Positions 10,516 through 34,139 of a stretch of DNA of 64,000 nt are shown here, one piece after another. Made by a program: the position numbers and the translations under genes. Each line of letters opens with the position of its first letter. Positions within the stretch are counted from its first letter, which is position 1. The notes beneath the pieces were generated by a model. That model made no database searches, had not been told where the DNA came from, and saw nothing but the letters and a program-made list of their open reading frames with translations. Origin of the DNA: Cristatella mucedo (taxonomy: Eukaryota > Bryozoa > Phylactolaemata > Cristatellidae); assembly GCA_009760855.2 (NCBI GenBank), contig WPIO01000109.1:276001-340000 (forward strand). The letters are read 5' to 3'.

Positions 10516-10545
10516 TCGAGTTCTCTAAGGGTGCTGCACAGCCTT
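10010..10545 (+). mobile_element. Internally deleted LINE family B derivative, copy 2
   Basis: Its start corresponds to the NFLKLNDDKTNLLVMGK segment of family B. From 10063 it is a close match to 1-430 with the same missing block of the ORF. It ends in the start of the tail hairpin (TATTTAAAGTGCTTAGG), which runs directly into a (GA)n microsatellite instead of the usual ATT tail. Confidence 0.65.
10465..10511. repeat. (GA)n microsatellite
   Basis: About 47 bp of GA repeats placed where the LINE tail should continue. Confidence 0.95.
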
Positions 10546-10589
10546 CATGTTAGTATTAGTGTTGCAATTAACACCTCAGGCTGGTAACT

Positions 10590-10770
10590 TGCACTGAATC
10601 ATGCACCAGGAAACACTCAGCTATGCTTCTCACTTTCTCTTTGTTACGTGAGATGCAGTCTGTTGGCTACAGCCATGGCATACCGGAAGCCGCTTTTTTT
10701 TACAACTCTTCTGTGAAACACTCACTTAATCTTAGCGGAGTTACGTATTGAAATACATTACATTACACTA
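10590..10770 (+). mobile_element. LINE family A 3' end fragment
   Basis: It shows the LLLTFSLLREMQSVGY-like end of the ORF and the 3' UTR GCGGAGTTACGTATTGAAATAC followed by an ACATT tail. It is degenerate. Confidence 0.65.
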
Positions 10771-11603
10771 TATTATTGCTATCAAATTAGCTTGTAGTTC
10801 TGTCGGCAAGAATGCTTTAACTACTCACTGGAGGAGCGCCAGCTTTTTCAACCGAATTCAGTGGAAATAATCAGGAATAGCAAGAGATTTGCAAGAGGAG
10901 GGGCCGTGGCTCTTTTTGAAAATAAGTATAGGCGCATCCGTTGCTGCTGTTTAACCGATTTGTTCCATGTAATATACCTGCAGTGAAAATGAACTGTGCC
11001 ACTCGGTTAGACAATTTTTGCAGGTTTACTTTGGGACGAACAGATATTATGCGGATAACTGCTGATCTAGGCACATGCCGGTATGCTGTGTTTGCACTGT
11101 GTAGGGAGGTTCGCTCGCGATTGTTTAGTTTAAAGCTTACTTAGCATAATGTTGATGGCAACTTTGAGGTTCGGGTTTGCTCACTTTTTCAGTGCTCCTG
11201 ACCGCCTACCAAAGCCATCATGTTGCTTCCTCCTGCCGTTACCGAATGCGAACCTTAATGTACCCATCAGAGCTTGCACTGATATCTAATCAGGAGCTGC
11301 ATACAAGTGTTATATCTCTGGAGGCACAGAGTTTCTGTTAGCAATGCCTCGGCTCTCGTTCAGTGTCAGCCAGTAGATGCTGATTCAGTGTTAACAAGTT
11401 ATTTCGTATGGCCTGACTAAAATGCAAAGAACACAGGACGGATTGAGGTATTCTGGGAGTAAGCTTTTGTTTTCCATCTCGCCTGAAGTGCTACGCTGGC
11501 GCTGCCGATCTCCTGATTAGGGTTGGTACAATTGACCGGCATAAATCTAGCCACCAGCAGCCTCCAAACTCAGGACGCCGTGGCGAAGAGTCTGCTAACC
11601 ATG
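10771..11603. other. Spacer without a recognised gene
   Basis: A weak resemblance to family A 3' sequence occurs at about 11195-11260 (TTACCGAATGCGAACCTTA). Otherwise nothing is recognised. Confidence 0.35.
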
Positions 11604-13270
11604 ATAATAATAATAATAATAATTCGCTTGATAAAGCGCCCTCAGAGAACTTAGTCTCTCTCTAGGCGCTTTACATTTGCTGAAAAGTGAAATGCAATTG
11701 AATGGTAAGTAAAATCATGCTTGAAAAAACAAACGAAATGAATAATATGGTTAGGGGTGACATGCACAGGGTCAGCATGCAAATGTGGTTATTGGCAGCA
11801 TGCACAGTGTCAGCACGCATAAGCCCATCAAGGACGAATCACAGGGACCCACTAAATGCTGTCGTAAATAGGTATGTTTTTAGGTTCCTTTTAAATGTGG
11901 TCAGGTCAGGTGACGTTCTGACGCAGGTCGGGAGGGAGTTCCAGGCTTTGGGAGCATATGAACTAAATGCAAGGTCTCCAAAGGATTTAAGGTTTGTATG
12001 AGGTATTTCTAGACTGCTGGATTCCGAAAAGCGGGTGGTACGATGCTTAGCCTGATGGGGTAGTATATCTGACAGATAGGCTGGAGCCATAGAATGAAGG
12101 GATCTAAAAGTGAGCGACAAAACCTTGAAGTCAATCCATTGCTTGACTGGTAACCAGTGCAGGTCGGCGAGAAGTGGAGTAATGTGGCAACTGCGACGCT
12201 CACGACAGACAAGCCTAGCTGCAGAGTTTTGCACCAGCTGCAATCGCCTTATCGCACATGCTGGTAGGCCAGTAAGCAGCGAGTTGCAGAAGTCGAGACG
12301 GGATGTCACGAATGCATGGACGAACTTGGACGTGGTTATCCTTATCTAAACAAGCCCGAATTTTAGCGATGTTATGAAGCTGAAAATAGGCGGATTTGAC
12401 TGTGGAGCTGATGTGGTCGTCTAACGAGAGGTCGCTTTGGAATATGACACCTAGATTTCAAGCTGATTCAACTGGAGATATGCTGGCAGAGCCAATTTTG
12501 AGAGTCAGCCTTTCCAATTTCTGAATAACACTGGGTTTGCCCATAACTAGTAAGTTAGTTTTATCATCGTTAAGTTTTAGAAAATTTGCTGCCATCCATG
12601 TGCGGATGTCATCAATGCATGCAGCAAGTGAGTTTAGAGAATTTGAGGTGCTCGAAGGCTGGGAGGGATCAAAGCAAAGGTACAACTGAGTGTCATCCGC
12701 ATAGAAGTGAAAGCCTAGATTGTGCTTGGCAATCACATCAGCAAGAGGCAGAGTATAAACCGTGAAATGAACCGGACCTAGCACGGAGCCCTGAGGTACT
12801 CCATATTTCAGAGGTACTTCAGATGATCTTTGTCCATTAACGTCAATACTCTGGAGTCTCCCACTGAGATAGGACCTGAATCAATGCAGAGCAGTGCCAG
12901 TGATGCCAAGGCGAGATGAGAGGCGCTCTAGAAGAACTTTGTGATCGATGGTATCAAAAGCTGCCGAAAGATCAAGCAAAACAAGCAGAGACACTCTACC
13001 CATGTCTGCATTCCTAAGTAGATCGTTGTATACCCGAAGCAATGCTGACTCTGTGGAGTGATTAGCTCTAAAGCCAGACTGGAACTTACTAGCAAGGTGT
13101 GAGGTTTCGATATACGAGTTCAGCTGGTCTGCCACGACCCGTTCGAGTGTATTTGATAGGAATGGTAGAAGGGAAACTGGGCGGTAGTTGCTCAAGTTCT
13201 CTTGGTCAAGTGTAGTTTTCTTGAGAAGTGGCCTGACTACAGCTTTTTTGAAAGGTGCTGGGACATGTGA
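11604..13270 (-). mobile_element. LINE family B, 5'-truncated copy
   Basis: On the minus strand this is about 1.67 kb of family B: the middle of the reverse transcriptase, C-terminal region, 3' UTR, tail hairpin and an ATT-repeat tail (11604-11625). It is nearly identical to 16166-17825. The similarity ends at about 13268. Frames are broken: RT parts are open at 12881-13270 and 12458-12784, and the C-terminal region at 11839-12309. It shares a one-base insertion with the copy at 16.9 kb. Confidence 0.85.
11839..13270 (-). pseudogene. Family B reverse transcriptase pseudogene
   Basis: The pieces include VVRPLLKK...[47 protein letters not shown] and the C-terminal [20 protein letters not shown]. 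The key residues (LLDLSAAFD and FYADD) are present, but frameshifts near 12340, 12470 and 12785-12880 break the frame, and there is no endonuclease domain. Confidence 0.8.
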
Positions 13271-13910
13271 TGCCACCAGGCTGTCTTCCAAATTTCCTCC
13301 AAGAGGATTTCGGAATTTCGGAGCCGCAGCCAAAATGAATGCATACAAGAAAACTCGCTGTAATATAACTAGATTCGGTTGATAAGCAAGCTTTTCAAAT
13401 TTGCACTAAGGACGGCCAACTCAAAAAAACGCCACACAAGCTAACCCGGGCTAGCAATCAATATCGATAGCTACAGCATATCGTGCAGCACCAAGTAGGG
13501 GACAGCATTAATTAAATTTTGTGGTAGCCTTCAAAAAATGCTTAAGCAGAACAACCGACGCCGCGTCTATAAGTAGGGTCGCTTCGGGTTGGAATTATAT
13601 CGTCTTGCGTAAAACTTCTCGCTCGCGTTGTGCAGCAGGAAAGGCAGATCTAGCGAATGGCGATCGTGATCAGGCTCCGAACGGTTACCGTAGCGATATA
13701 CGAGCACGATTAAACGGTTTCTCGAGAAGCTAGGTCGCACGAATTATTTCCTACAGAACGCCTTGGTATTTACAGCAGCAGATTCACTATCGGCGGTCGT
13801 CGTGGCTTAATGCGGGTTCACAGCAGCGGTTTCAGACCTCAGGCTGTGAAATGGATCTCATAGAGGACACTTTCATTTCCGTCATACCCGCTGCTTTACA
13901 TGCGTTCAGC
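13271..13910. other. Upstream region of the tetraspanin gene
   Basis: No repeat or ORF is recognised. GC content rises towards 14.4 kb. Confidence 0.35.
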
Positions 13911-13917
13911 AATTAAA

Positions 13918-13927
13918 TATAAAAAGG
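13918..13927 (+). promoter_or_regulatory. TATA-like box upstream of the tetraspanin gene
   Basis: TATAAAAAGG lies 519-528 bp before the ATG at 14446. If used, transcription would start near 13950 and give a 5' UTR of about 0.5 kb. The bases AAAAAG-GTGAGT at the same place could also be a splice donor ending an untranslated exon, so the role is uncertain. Confidence 0.3.
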
Positions 13928-14445
13928 TGAGTTTAAGATCGTAAGCGAGTCATGGACCTACGCCCAGCACTTGCAGATATGCGCTGCCCTTAAGCGCTCC
14001 ACTTGCTTTTCTACTCTTACTTGGCCCTAGAGGAGCACACAAAAAATACGACCAATCTACCGCCGTACGTCTGCCGCAGCCGGCGGATCTCCGCAGATAA
14101 GAACGACCGTTGCACCCCGGTAAGACCTGCGATCTGGGGCGGGGCACAGGAAAGCGGGGAGCAGAGAATCAACGTTACATCTATGTAGACGGTAAAAGTC
14201 AACAGCGGCTACAGAAACTTTCGCGCTGGCGAGCATGTATGCGTCAAACCCTTGCCCTGCACACAGAGCGTCGAGCTTCGCGGCACTACCGATAACCCTC
14301 ATCTGATGAGACACAATCGGGATAAATCAAACATAAGAGGACTCGCTGTGCATCGTTCCGGCTAGGCGCAGCGGAAGTGAGGCTGCTGCGCAGGCTTGGC
14401 CCTACCATTTAGTCGCGCGACCGGACCCTGATACCCGCATCCGGG

Positions 14446-27220
<12,775 letters not shown>

Positions 27221-28100
27221 GCCCCGTGCCGCCGATGCCTCCCTCATCCCGATAAGACTTGCCCAAGCTCTTGCAGCGCATGCGTGCAACAGTCCATGCC
27301 GACTCTGCCTGCGTCGCAGGCGGTGCGATTCGTCGGTGGCTGCTGTTGTCACGTGACTGACCGAGAGTCACGTGGCATGCCTGCGCGACTCGCGCCTGCA
27401 CGTGACCTCTTTGCTGAGCGGGCGCTGACTGGGCGACTGCTAACGAGGGGCCGTCTTTTGCTCTTTCTGTGCTCTGCTGCCACTCGTTTGCTGTGGGTGC
27501 ATTGGTTTGCATTATAAATACTGTGCGCTCGAGTCCAGCTCAGTGGGGCCGTGGGTGTCGTGTGTGTGTGTGCGGCATTGTCGCATGCACCCGTCGGCGC
27601 ATGCGAGGACTCGGTGGTGGCGGCGGCAGCAGCAGCAGGTGTGACAAGAAAGTACTCACATCGTGGGCATTGCTGCCAACGGTAGCGCGCTCTTCGGAGC
27701 GTCCCGGTCCGGAGCGACCCAGGGTCGCAGGGCCAGCGCCCTGCTCTCGCCGTGCACTGCGCCTGCTGCCCGGCGGGACGCTGCTACCTCACTGTGTGAC
27801 GCACGTGCTGCCTGCGGCGGCGAAGGCCTGGCGCTAGTCAGCCAGCTGCCGGCCCCTGTAGCTGTCTGCTCCTGCTGCATCGGAGCCACTGGCCAGCGGT
27901 AGCTGGCGGGAAGAAGCTGTCTGCTGCTGCTGACGGTTCCACAATGAGACTTCTCAGAGTCGTGTTTCGCCCATCGTCAGCCGAACGACCAATTGCTTCC
28001 CTTCCGATGGATTGACGTCACTTGCCAAATTTTAGAGAGGTGCTGTCTTTGCTGTATCCTTCTTGCAGTCTTTCTTCGCCGTGGCTGTAACGCGTTTAAA

Positions 28101-28106
28101 AATAAA
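28101..28106 (+). terminator. Poly(A) signal AATAAA for the tetraspanin mRNA
   Basis: The first AATAAA after exon 5b, 880 bp past the stop, with a T/G-rich stretch (TTTTTGTGAC) about 25 bases downstream. Confidence 0.5.
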
Positions 28107-28346
28107 CTTTCCGTGACCGAAACTGACCTTTTTGTGACTATCTTTTGCTTGATCGCACTCGCCGAGGTGGTGGATGGCTAGTTTGCTGAGGCATCTCAGC
28201 TCCGAAGGTGAAGGAACGCTCCCCAGTTGAAACGTTTGTGCTGACCGAGAAGCTAATCCTGTGTGTTTAACAGTCCAATATTACCTCTGGCAAGCAACAT
28301 CACGTTGCCACATGCTTGTTTCGGAACGTTTCGTACTAGGAATTCG

Positions 28347-28421
28347 ATATGTAAAGCGCCTAGAGAGAGATTGAGTTCTCTGAGAGTGCTTTATCAAGTG
28401 CATTATTATTATTAGTATTAT
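28347..28421 (+). mobile_element. LINE family B tail insertion
   Basis: GTAAAGCGCCTAGAGAGAG, the hairpin's second arm AGTGCTTTATC, and an ATTATT tail. Only the tail of the element is present. Confidence 0.75.
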
Positions 28422-28491
28422 TCGATATGCTCGAAAAGTTGAGAAATCGCGGTAGTATTACACCATCCGTATGTACCTGCCTAACACCCAG

Positions 28492-28691
28492 AATCCAAGG
28501 CAATATTTCCTGACTATCCAGTGGGTGAACTTTTGTTGGTGGCACCAGCCGTGGAGTCATGGGCGCATGTGCCCCCCTCCCTGTACCGCCGGGCAGTGAC
28601 CTATTTCTATGCCCTCTCGACCGACATCAGCGACGAGACATTCTTAATTCCACTCTATGAGCAGCCGCCCAGTTCGTTTCGAATGAACTGA
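28492..28691 (+). CDS. Possible last exon of an unidentified gene
   Basis: After an acceptor-like CCTAACACCCAG the frame is open for about 66 codons to TGA at 28689-28691. The translation looks protein-like, with mixed composition and no low complexity: FPDYPVGELLLVAPAVE, YRRAVTYFYALSTDISDETF and LIPLYEQPPSSF. AATAAA follows at 28697. The acceptor would leave a split codon (two bases), so it cannot be joined to the phase-0 tetraspanin exons. I do not recognise the family. It could also be a retrocopy fragment, since A-rich DNA follows. Confidence 0.35.
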
Positions 28692-28696
28692 ATATA

Positions 28697-28702
28697 AATA
28701 AA
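28697..28702 (+). terminator. AATAAA after the possible exon at 28492
   Basis: AATAAA six bases after the stop codon, followed by A- and T-rich sequence. The spacing would be unusually short for a 3' UTR. Confidence 0.3.
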
Positions 28703-29385
28703 AAAATGTATTTAAATTATAGAATTTTATTTTATGATTTAATTGTTATATGATTTTTCTCTATAGGTTTTCACTAATTGTCCAGCCCCGCCTACGTGAA
28801 AGTCTTGCGAGTCTTGCCCTCTGCATAACAATTTTGCAGATCTTGCGCCCAAATGCAAATCATGGCTCTGCCACTTTGCACTGGCGGCTGCTGACGCTTG
28901 GTTCTCAGTGGCATGCATGTAGTGTTATTGTCTATCAGGTGCCCAACGCATACAGCCGCCAGTCTAAAGAAGGCACATCTCACGGTGCCTGCACGAGATC
29001 GGCCACTCAGCAATCGCGGCAAAATTATGCAAGCTGGAAGCACATTTCCTCTCTAAAAAATCCACTAATACTAAGGATAGCAATGACCAAATTTATACTC
29101 TGCTCAAAGAGAATTGGATTTCTTACGAGGCACTTTGCATATGCTCAAAAGTAAACTCGCCGGTTGGTTAGTCGTAAAATACGCAATTTCAACCCGCTTG
29201 CGTGTCCAAAAGACAACTCGCGTGGATCCAGCGAATGCTGCGAGGAGCAGATGAGCTTTTAACTTTGCAGGCTTTTTTCAATTTCGTCAAATCACAGGAA
29301 TTCGGCCGAATTTAAGAAAACTCCCAAGGATTCAGCAAATTCTGCAAGGAGTGGGTGCGTTTTTAGCTTTTTCTAAAACTTCCTT
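28703..29385. other. Spacer
   Basis: AT-rich start, then mixed sequence. A frame of 134 codons (28750-29154) is open but resembles nothing known and has no splice support. Confidence 0.35.
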
Positions 29386-29510
29386 ATAATAATAATAACA
29401 ATACACTTGATAAAGCTTCTCAGAGAACTCAATCTCTTTTTAGGCACTTTACATTTGCTGCAAAGGAAGCACGTTCGAATGGTTAGTGGTAGCATGCTCA
29501 ATACATAACG
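29386..29510 (-). mobile_element. LINE family B 3' end fragment
   Basis: Minus strand: 3' UTR, hairpin (AAAGTGCCTAAAAAGAGATT) and an ATTATT tail at 29386-29398. Confidence 0.7.
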
Positions 29511-29514
29511 AGAA

Positions 29515-30712
29515 TAACTTTTAGCACCCAACCTCTGGGAAAAGTGATTATGGCCCATGGAATAGGATATCACTTTCATGCTGACAACACTCACTTGTAT
29601 TCGTCATTCAAACCGACGGAATCCGCTGCAGCAACAGATAGACTGAATGCTTGCCTTGCCAACATTCAATCCTGGATTTAGGAAAGTTTCTTGAAACTAA
29701 ATGACGATTAAACCAAACTGCTGCTCATAGGACACCCTAAGCATGTGGCTGGATTAGAAGGCTTTGCTCTTCTAATAGGTGATGCTGTTATCTGACCATC
29801 ACCACGTGCCCGAAATTTAGGAATCGTTTTCGACAGCTGCCTCAATTTTAAAAGCTTCATCAGGAGACTGCTTTCACAGCCTGCCATCCCGTCCGATCCA
29901 TATATAAGATATGGAACTGCCTTCCATGGTGGCTTGCAAAAAACTTAACTAGCTCCTGAGTTCTGTCTTGGCTTATCTAATTCATTTGTATAGCGCCCTA
30001 AGAGAACTTAATCACTATTGAGGCGCTTCACATGTGCCTCGGGGCTCGAGCCCACGACCTCAGCCAGACATTGATCGGGGCGAGCACCTTAACCGCTGGA
30101 CAAAACTAGCTCGGTTTGACTATTGAGATTCCCTTTTGACCGGGCTGTCAAAAATGGCTGCAAGGCTAGTTTTCAAGTCCCAGAGGTTTGACCGCGTGTC
30201 TCCTTTGCTAAAAGAGCTAGGATGGCTGCTGGTTGATCAACGGAAATAGAGCAAAGTTCTCACGCTGACCCACAAGGCCTGCTACGGCTTGGCTCCTCCA
30301 TACGTAACTGAACTACTGAACCAGTTTCAGCCTCCTCGTGCCCTCAGGTCCTGTGTGGACAATAAATTAGCTGTTCCATTCCACTGCTCAAAGACCGTCG
30401 GCGACAGAAGCTTTAGCTGTGCAGGTCTTAGGCTGTGGAACTCACTTCTACAAATCTTACGCAACGACAACTACTTTCCTGCTGCCGACTATGGCTCATC
30501 CTTTTTCAGCGTTCCTGAGCTGCTACTTCCATGCTACTCATTACCTCAACTGCTCTCCTGACTCTGCTATGCTTCCCACGTTCTCATTGTTGCGTGAGAC
30601 GAAGTCTGATGGCTACCGAATGCGCATCGAAAGCCGCTATGGCTGTGAGTGCACTATATAAAACTCTCCCGCGCAGCACTCACATAGTCTTTATGGAGTT
30701 ACAGACGGAGAT
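29515..30712 (+). mobile_element. LINE family A fragment with a SINE inserted
   Basis: The sequence corresponds to the RT FNADD region (here degenerate) through the C-terminus (ALRSCVDNKLAVPF, LRLWNSL, LLPCYSLPQLLS) and 3' UTR to GGAGTTACAGACGGAGATG. Frames are broken. A SINE of family 1 interrupts it at 29976-30106, between CTTGGCTT and CTCGGTTT, a likely mutated target-site duplication. Open C-terminal pieces occur at 30289-30561. Confidence 0.75.
29976..30106 (-). mobile_element. tRNA-derived SINE, family 1
   Basis: Minus strand: box-A-like GTCCAGCGGTTAAGGTGC, box-B-like GGTCGTGGGCTCGAGCCC, then a tail AGCGCCTCAATAGTGATTAA with TTCTCTTAGGGCGCTATAC. The tail is a variant of the family B LINE hairpin. 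About 130 bp in all. Confidence 0.75.
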
Positions 30713-30924
30713 GCATTACATTAGTGTGAACATTCATAAGCACATATAGGACGAACCACGAAAGCCTTCTAAGTACTGCCATAAATAGATGCGTTTTTAG
30801 TTTCTTTTTAAATATTGACAAGTCAGGAGATGTCATGACTCAGGTTGGGAGCGAGGTCCAGGCTTTGGGAGCATACAAACTAAACGCGCGGTCTTCAAAG
30901 CATTAGAGGTTTGTATAAGGTATA

Positions 30925-30933
30925 GGTAAACAG
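30925..30933. repeat. Target-site duplication, left
   Basis: GGTAAACAG, repeated exactly at 31630-31638 on the other side of the 696 bp insert. Confidence 0.85.
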
Positions 30934-31629
30934 GGTTGGGTGACTATTGAACCTACGACTACTGATCCTACGACAAATGGCCTGTACCAAACGGCCTATA
31001 CGACAACTGATCTATACGTCAATTTATAAGAATAACAAACAATTTTTAATTTATACAATTGATACAAACAATTAAGAATGAATTCATAACTCTGAATTTT
31101 TTATTTATTTTTGCAACAGGATTATTAGTAAAACAGTTTTTTTAGAAGTGCCAAAAAATGTTCGTTACGTTCTAGATAAAATCGATCTCAATGTTACTGT
31201 AGCTTCTCAACAAACTATGCGACAAATATCGTAGTGCATTAACGATTACTTTCCAGTATTCAAAGTTTCTGTATATCGCAGCAGCATTTTCACGCTCAGA
31301 AATTCCGTACTGTATCGCTGACTCCATGATTCATAAATATTTTTATGTTCAGCAATGATCAACTTCACAAATTATCAATTCTATTTATTTATGCTAGCTG
31401 ATATCCAATCCTTATAATGGTCTACAACCTAATTTATGTATGTATAATATATAACCTAATTTGATCAAATAAAACCGACCTGCACCAGTTTTACTTGTAT
31501 TGCCTATTTCTGATCTCAGGGGCCACTTGTCAAAGATAAGTTGTCATATAGATCAGTTGTCGTATTGGCCGGTTGGTACAGGCCAATTGTCGTAGGGTCA
31601 GCAGTCACAAGTTCAATTGTCGGTACACT
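30934..31629. mobile_element. Non-autonomous DNA transposon with long terminal inverted repeats (MULE-like)
   Basis: The 696 bp insert is flanked by the 9 bp duplication GGTAAACAG. About 90 bp at each end are inverted copies, sharing CTACGACAA, TGGCCTGTACCAA and ATACGACAACTGATCTATA. The outer 12 bases are the least conserved. Each terminal repeat contains repeated CTACGACAA/ATACGACAA motifs. The interior is AT-rich and has no transposase ORF. A 9 bp duplication and long terminal repeats fit Mutator-like elements; other superfamilies with 8-9 bp duplications are possible. Confidence 0.8.
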
Positions 31630-31638
31630 GGTAAACAG
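31630..31638. repeat. Target-site duplication, right
   Basis: GGTAAACAG, identical to 30925-30933. Family B sequence resumes directly after it. Confidence 0.85.
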
Positions 31639-32375
31639 CTGGATTCCGAAAAAGCGAATGGTGCGATGCTTAGCCTGGTGGGGCAGCAGATCAGATAGAT
31701 AGACTGGAGCCAAAGAATGGAGGAACCTAAAAGTGAGCGACAAAACCTAGAAGTCGATGCTTTGCTCGACTGGTAGCCAGTGCAAGTCGGCGAGAAGTAG
31801 TGTGATGTGGCCACTTCGACGCCCACGATAGACAAGCCTAGCTGCAGATTGTTACACCTGTTGTAATCGCCTGATTGCACATGCCGGTAGGCCAGCAAGC
31901 AGTGAGTTACAGAAGTCAAGATGGGATGTCACAAATGCATGGACCAATTTAGATGCGGTATCCCTGTCTAAACAAGCCCACATTTTAGCAATTTTATGTA
32001 GCTGAAAGTAGGCAGACTTGGCGGTGGAGCTGATGTGGTCGTACAATGAAAGTTCACTTTGGAACATGATACCTAGATTTCGTGCAGATTCAACAAGAGA
32101 TATGCTGAGAGAGCCGATTTTGAGCGGTATCCTTACAAAATTCTGAATTGCACTTGGTTTACCTATAAATAGTAAGTTGGTTTTATTCTCATTCAGTTTA
32201 CGAAAATTTGCTGCCAGCCGTATGCTGATGTCATGCAACAAGGGAGTTGAGAGAATTCGACGTGCTGGAGGGCTGGGCGGATCAAAGTCTTTATGTCAAA
32301 GGATGTCATTACGTCAATCACGAGTGATTTATAGGATTCGGGAGCATTCGAGCGCAAAGATACGCTGTTGAATTG

Positions 32376-33115
32376 ACTTCAGGTTTGAGAGACGACAAAC
32401 TACTGTAATCAGACCAGCGAGTGGTAGTACGACGCCTGGCCTAATTAGGAAGTAGCTCAGATAGGTAGGCGGGAGCCAGAGAATGAAGGGAAATGAAGCG
32501 GAGCGACGCAACTTTGACGTCAATGTGCTCCTTTATACATTATTCATTTGTATAGCGCTCAAAGAGAACTTAATCTCTATTCAGGCGCTTCACACATGCC
32601 TCGGGGCTCGAGCCCATGACCTGAGCCAGACCTTGGTCGGGGCGAGCACCTTAACCGCTGGACCAAACCCGCTTGATGGGGAGCCAGCGCAGGTCAGTGA
32701 GACAAGATGTAATACGGCAAGTGCGACGCTCGCGACAGACGAGCCTAGCCTTGAGAGTTCAGCACCGGCTGCAAGTGCTTTACTGAACCGTTTGGAAGAC
32801 CTGCCGGTCGTGCGCAAGTTGAGACGGAATCTCATAAATGCGAGGAACAACTTGGACGCGGTATCACTGCCTAAGCAGTCCCGAATTTTTGTAGCGTCGC
32901 GCAGCTGCAGGTAGGCCGAGTTGACAGTTGGAGTTGCTGCGGACGTCTAGGAAAGGTTTACTTTGGAGCAGGACACTCGAGATTGTTTTTGGAGATGTTA
33001 CCAGTGATATACTATGTGAGCCCATTTTGAGGCACGAGCCTTCCGATTTCTGAGCATCTCTAGATTTTCCCATTACCCATTTAAGTCTGTATGCTTTGAA
33101 TGCTACCTAGGTGAA
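32376..33115 (-). mobile_element. LINE family B fragment with a SINE inserted
   Basis: A second old family B copy begins again in the C-terminal region and runs into the RT region at about 33100. It is interrupted by a SINE at 32538-32670. No intact frame. Confidence 0.65.
32538..32670 (-). mobile_element. tRNA-derived SINE, family 1
   Basis: The best-preserved copy. On the minus strand: TTTGGTCCAGCGGTTAAGG (box A), GGTCATGGGCTCGAGCCC (box B), and a tail GAAGCGCCTGAATAGAGATT followed by AAGTTCTCTTTGAGCGCTAT and ACAAATGAATA. Confidence 0.8.
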
Positions 33116-33240
33116 TGCAGGTAAACTGGAGTGACCTTGGTAGCGGAGCTCATGCGTTCATCTATTGAAAGGTCATTTTGGAACCGGGTACCCACAGACT
33201 GCGTTCGAGGGCTAGACGAGACATGCTGGCCTAGCTCCAC

Positions 33241-33312
33241 CTCGAAGATAACCTCGAAGATAACCTCGAAGATAACCTCGAAGATAACCTCGAAGATAAC
33301 CTCGAAGATAAC
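33241..33312. repeat. 12 bp tandem repeat, six perfect units
   Basis: CTCGAAGATAAC repeated six times without a mismatch (72 bp). Confidence 0.98.
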
Positions 33313-34139
33313 CAGCCTCGAGCACCCACTTCCACTGCAGCTTGCTCTCCTGACTTAAGCACGGGTCTGCACCAAATCTTCGTAGCTGTCTCGACCTTCC
33401 TTCATTGTGCCGCCGCCTCCAAGTTTCCGCCCTAGGACGCAGTCAGCTCGGCAAAAATCGGTGCTTTCATAGTTGCTCTGACCGCAGGGAAAATATAGGG
33501 GCGCCGATACACGAGCAGTATATATCTCTCTGACGGAGGGAGCGCGGCAAGTCTAACCAACTCGAGCTCTGCCCGCCGAATCTGCCACTCTCCCTCAGCA
33601 TAAAGCTTCAGCGTACCGTACATCAACGTAACCCGAAACTCCAGCCGCCTCCTCCTGGATGGCCGCATTCTCGCACTGACAGGCGAAAGTGAGAAGCGAA
33701 TCTGAGCAGATTTGAAAATTTAGGAAGCAGTGGCCGTTCGCGGATGAAAGTGACGCGAGAAATCGGAAAAGCGGAAGAAACGAGTGCGTCAATTTGCGTG
33801 ATTATAAGCTAAATGTTTGGACCCGTCGCAGAGAAAAGGCAGAACTTTCTTTGAAAGTGGTCTTTGAACGAAAGAACGAGAGAGAGAGCGAGTGAGTGAG
33901 CTCATTCTCTTGACCGGACCTGAGGGCTCACGGTGAAGATCGCTATGATGCCGCCGCTGCTCCAGCCATTCAGCGTACCGCGCCGAGCCGCTACTAGCCT
34001 TGTAGGTCAGAGTTCAAGAATCACCCAGGGCATTTTCTGTTTGATCTGCCATTGAAGGGGCTTCAACGAAGAGGAAGGGTAGCGAGCTGCTTAGATACAA
34101 TCTGCTGTATCTCCTGCTGCATCTGCACGAAATCCGCGC
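33313..34139. other. GC-rich spacer
   Basis: No recognised gene. Short open frames on both strands without similarity. Confidence 0.35.

Larger units (their letters stand above)
30713..32375 (-). mobile_element. LINE family B fragment, host of a DNA transposon
   Basis: The minus strand shows the 3' UTR and C-terminal end (30713-30933), an insertion (30934-31629), then the rest of the C-terminal region and RT motif region up to about 32240-32375 (KLNENKTNLLFIGKPSAIQN). Many frameshifts. An old copy. Confidence 0.75.
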
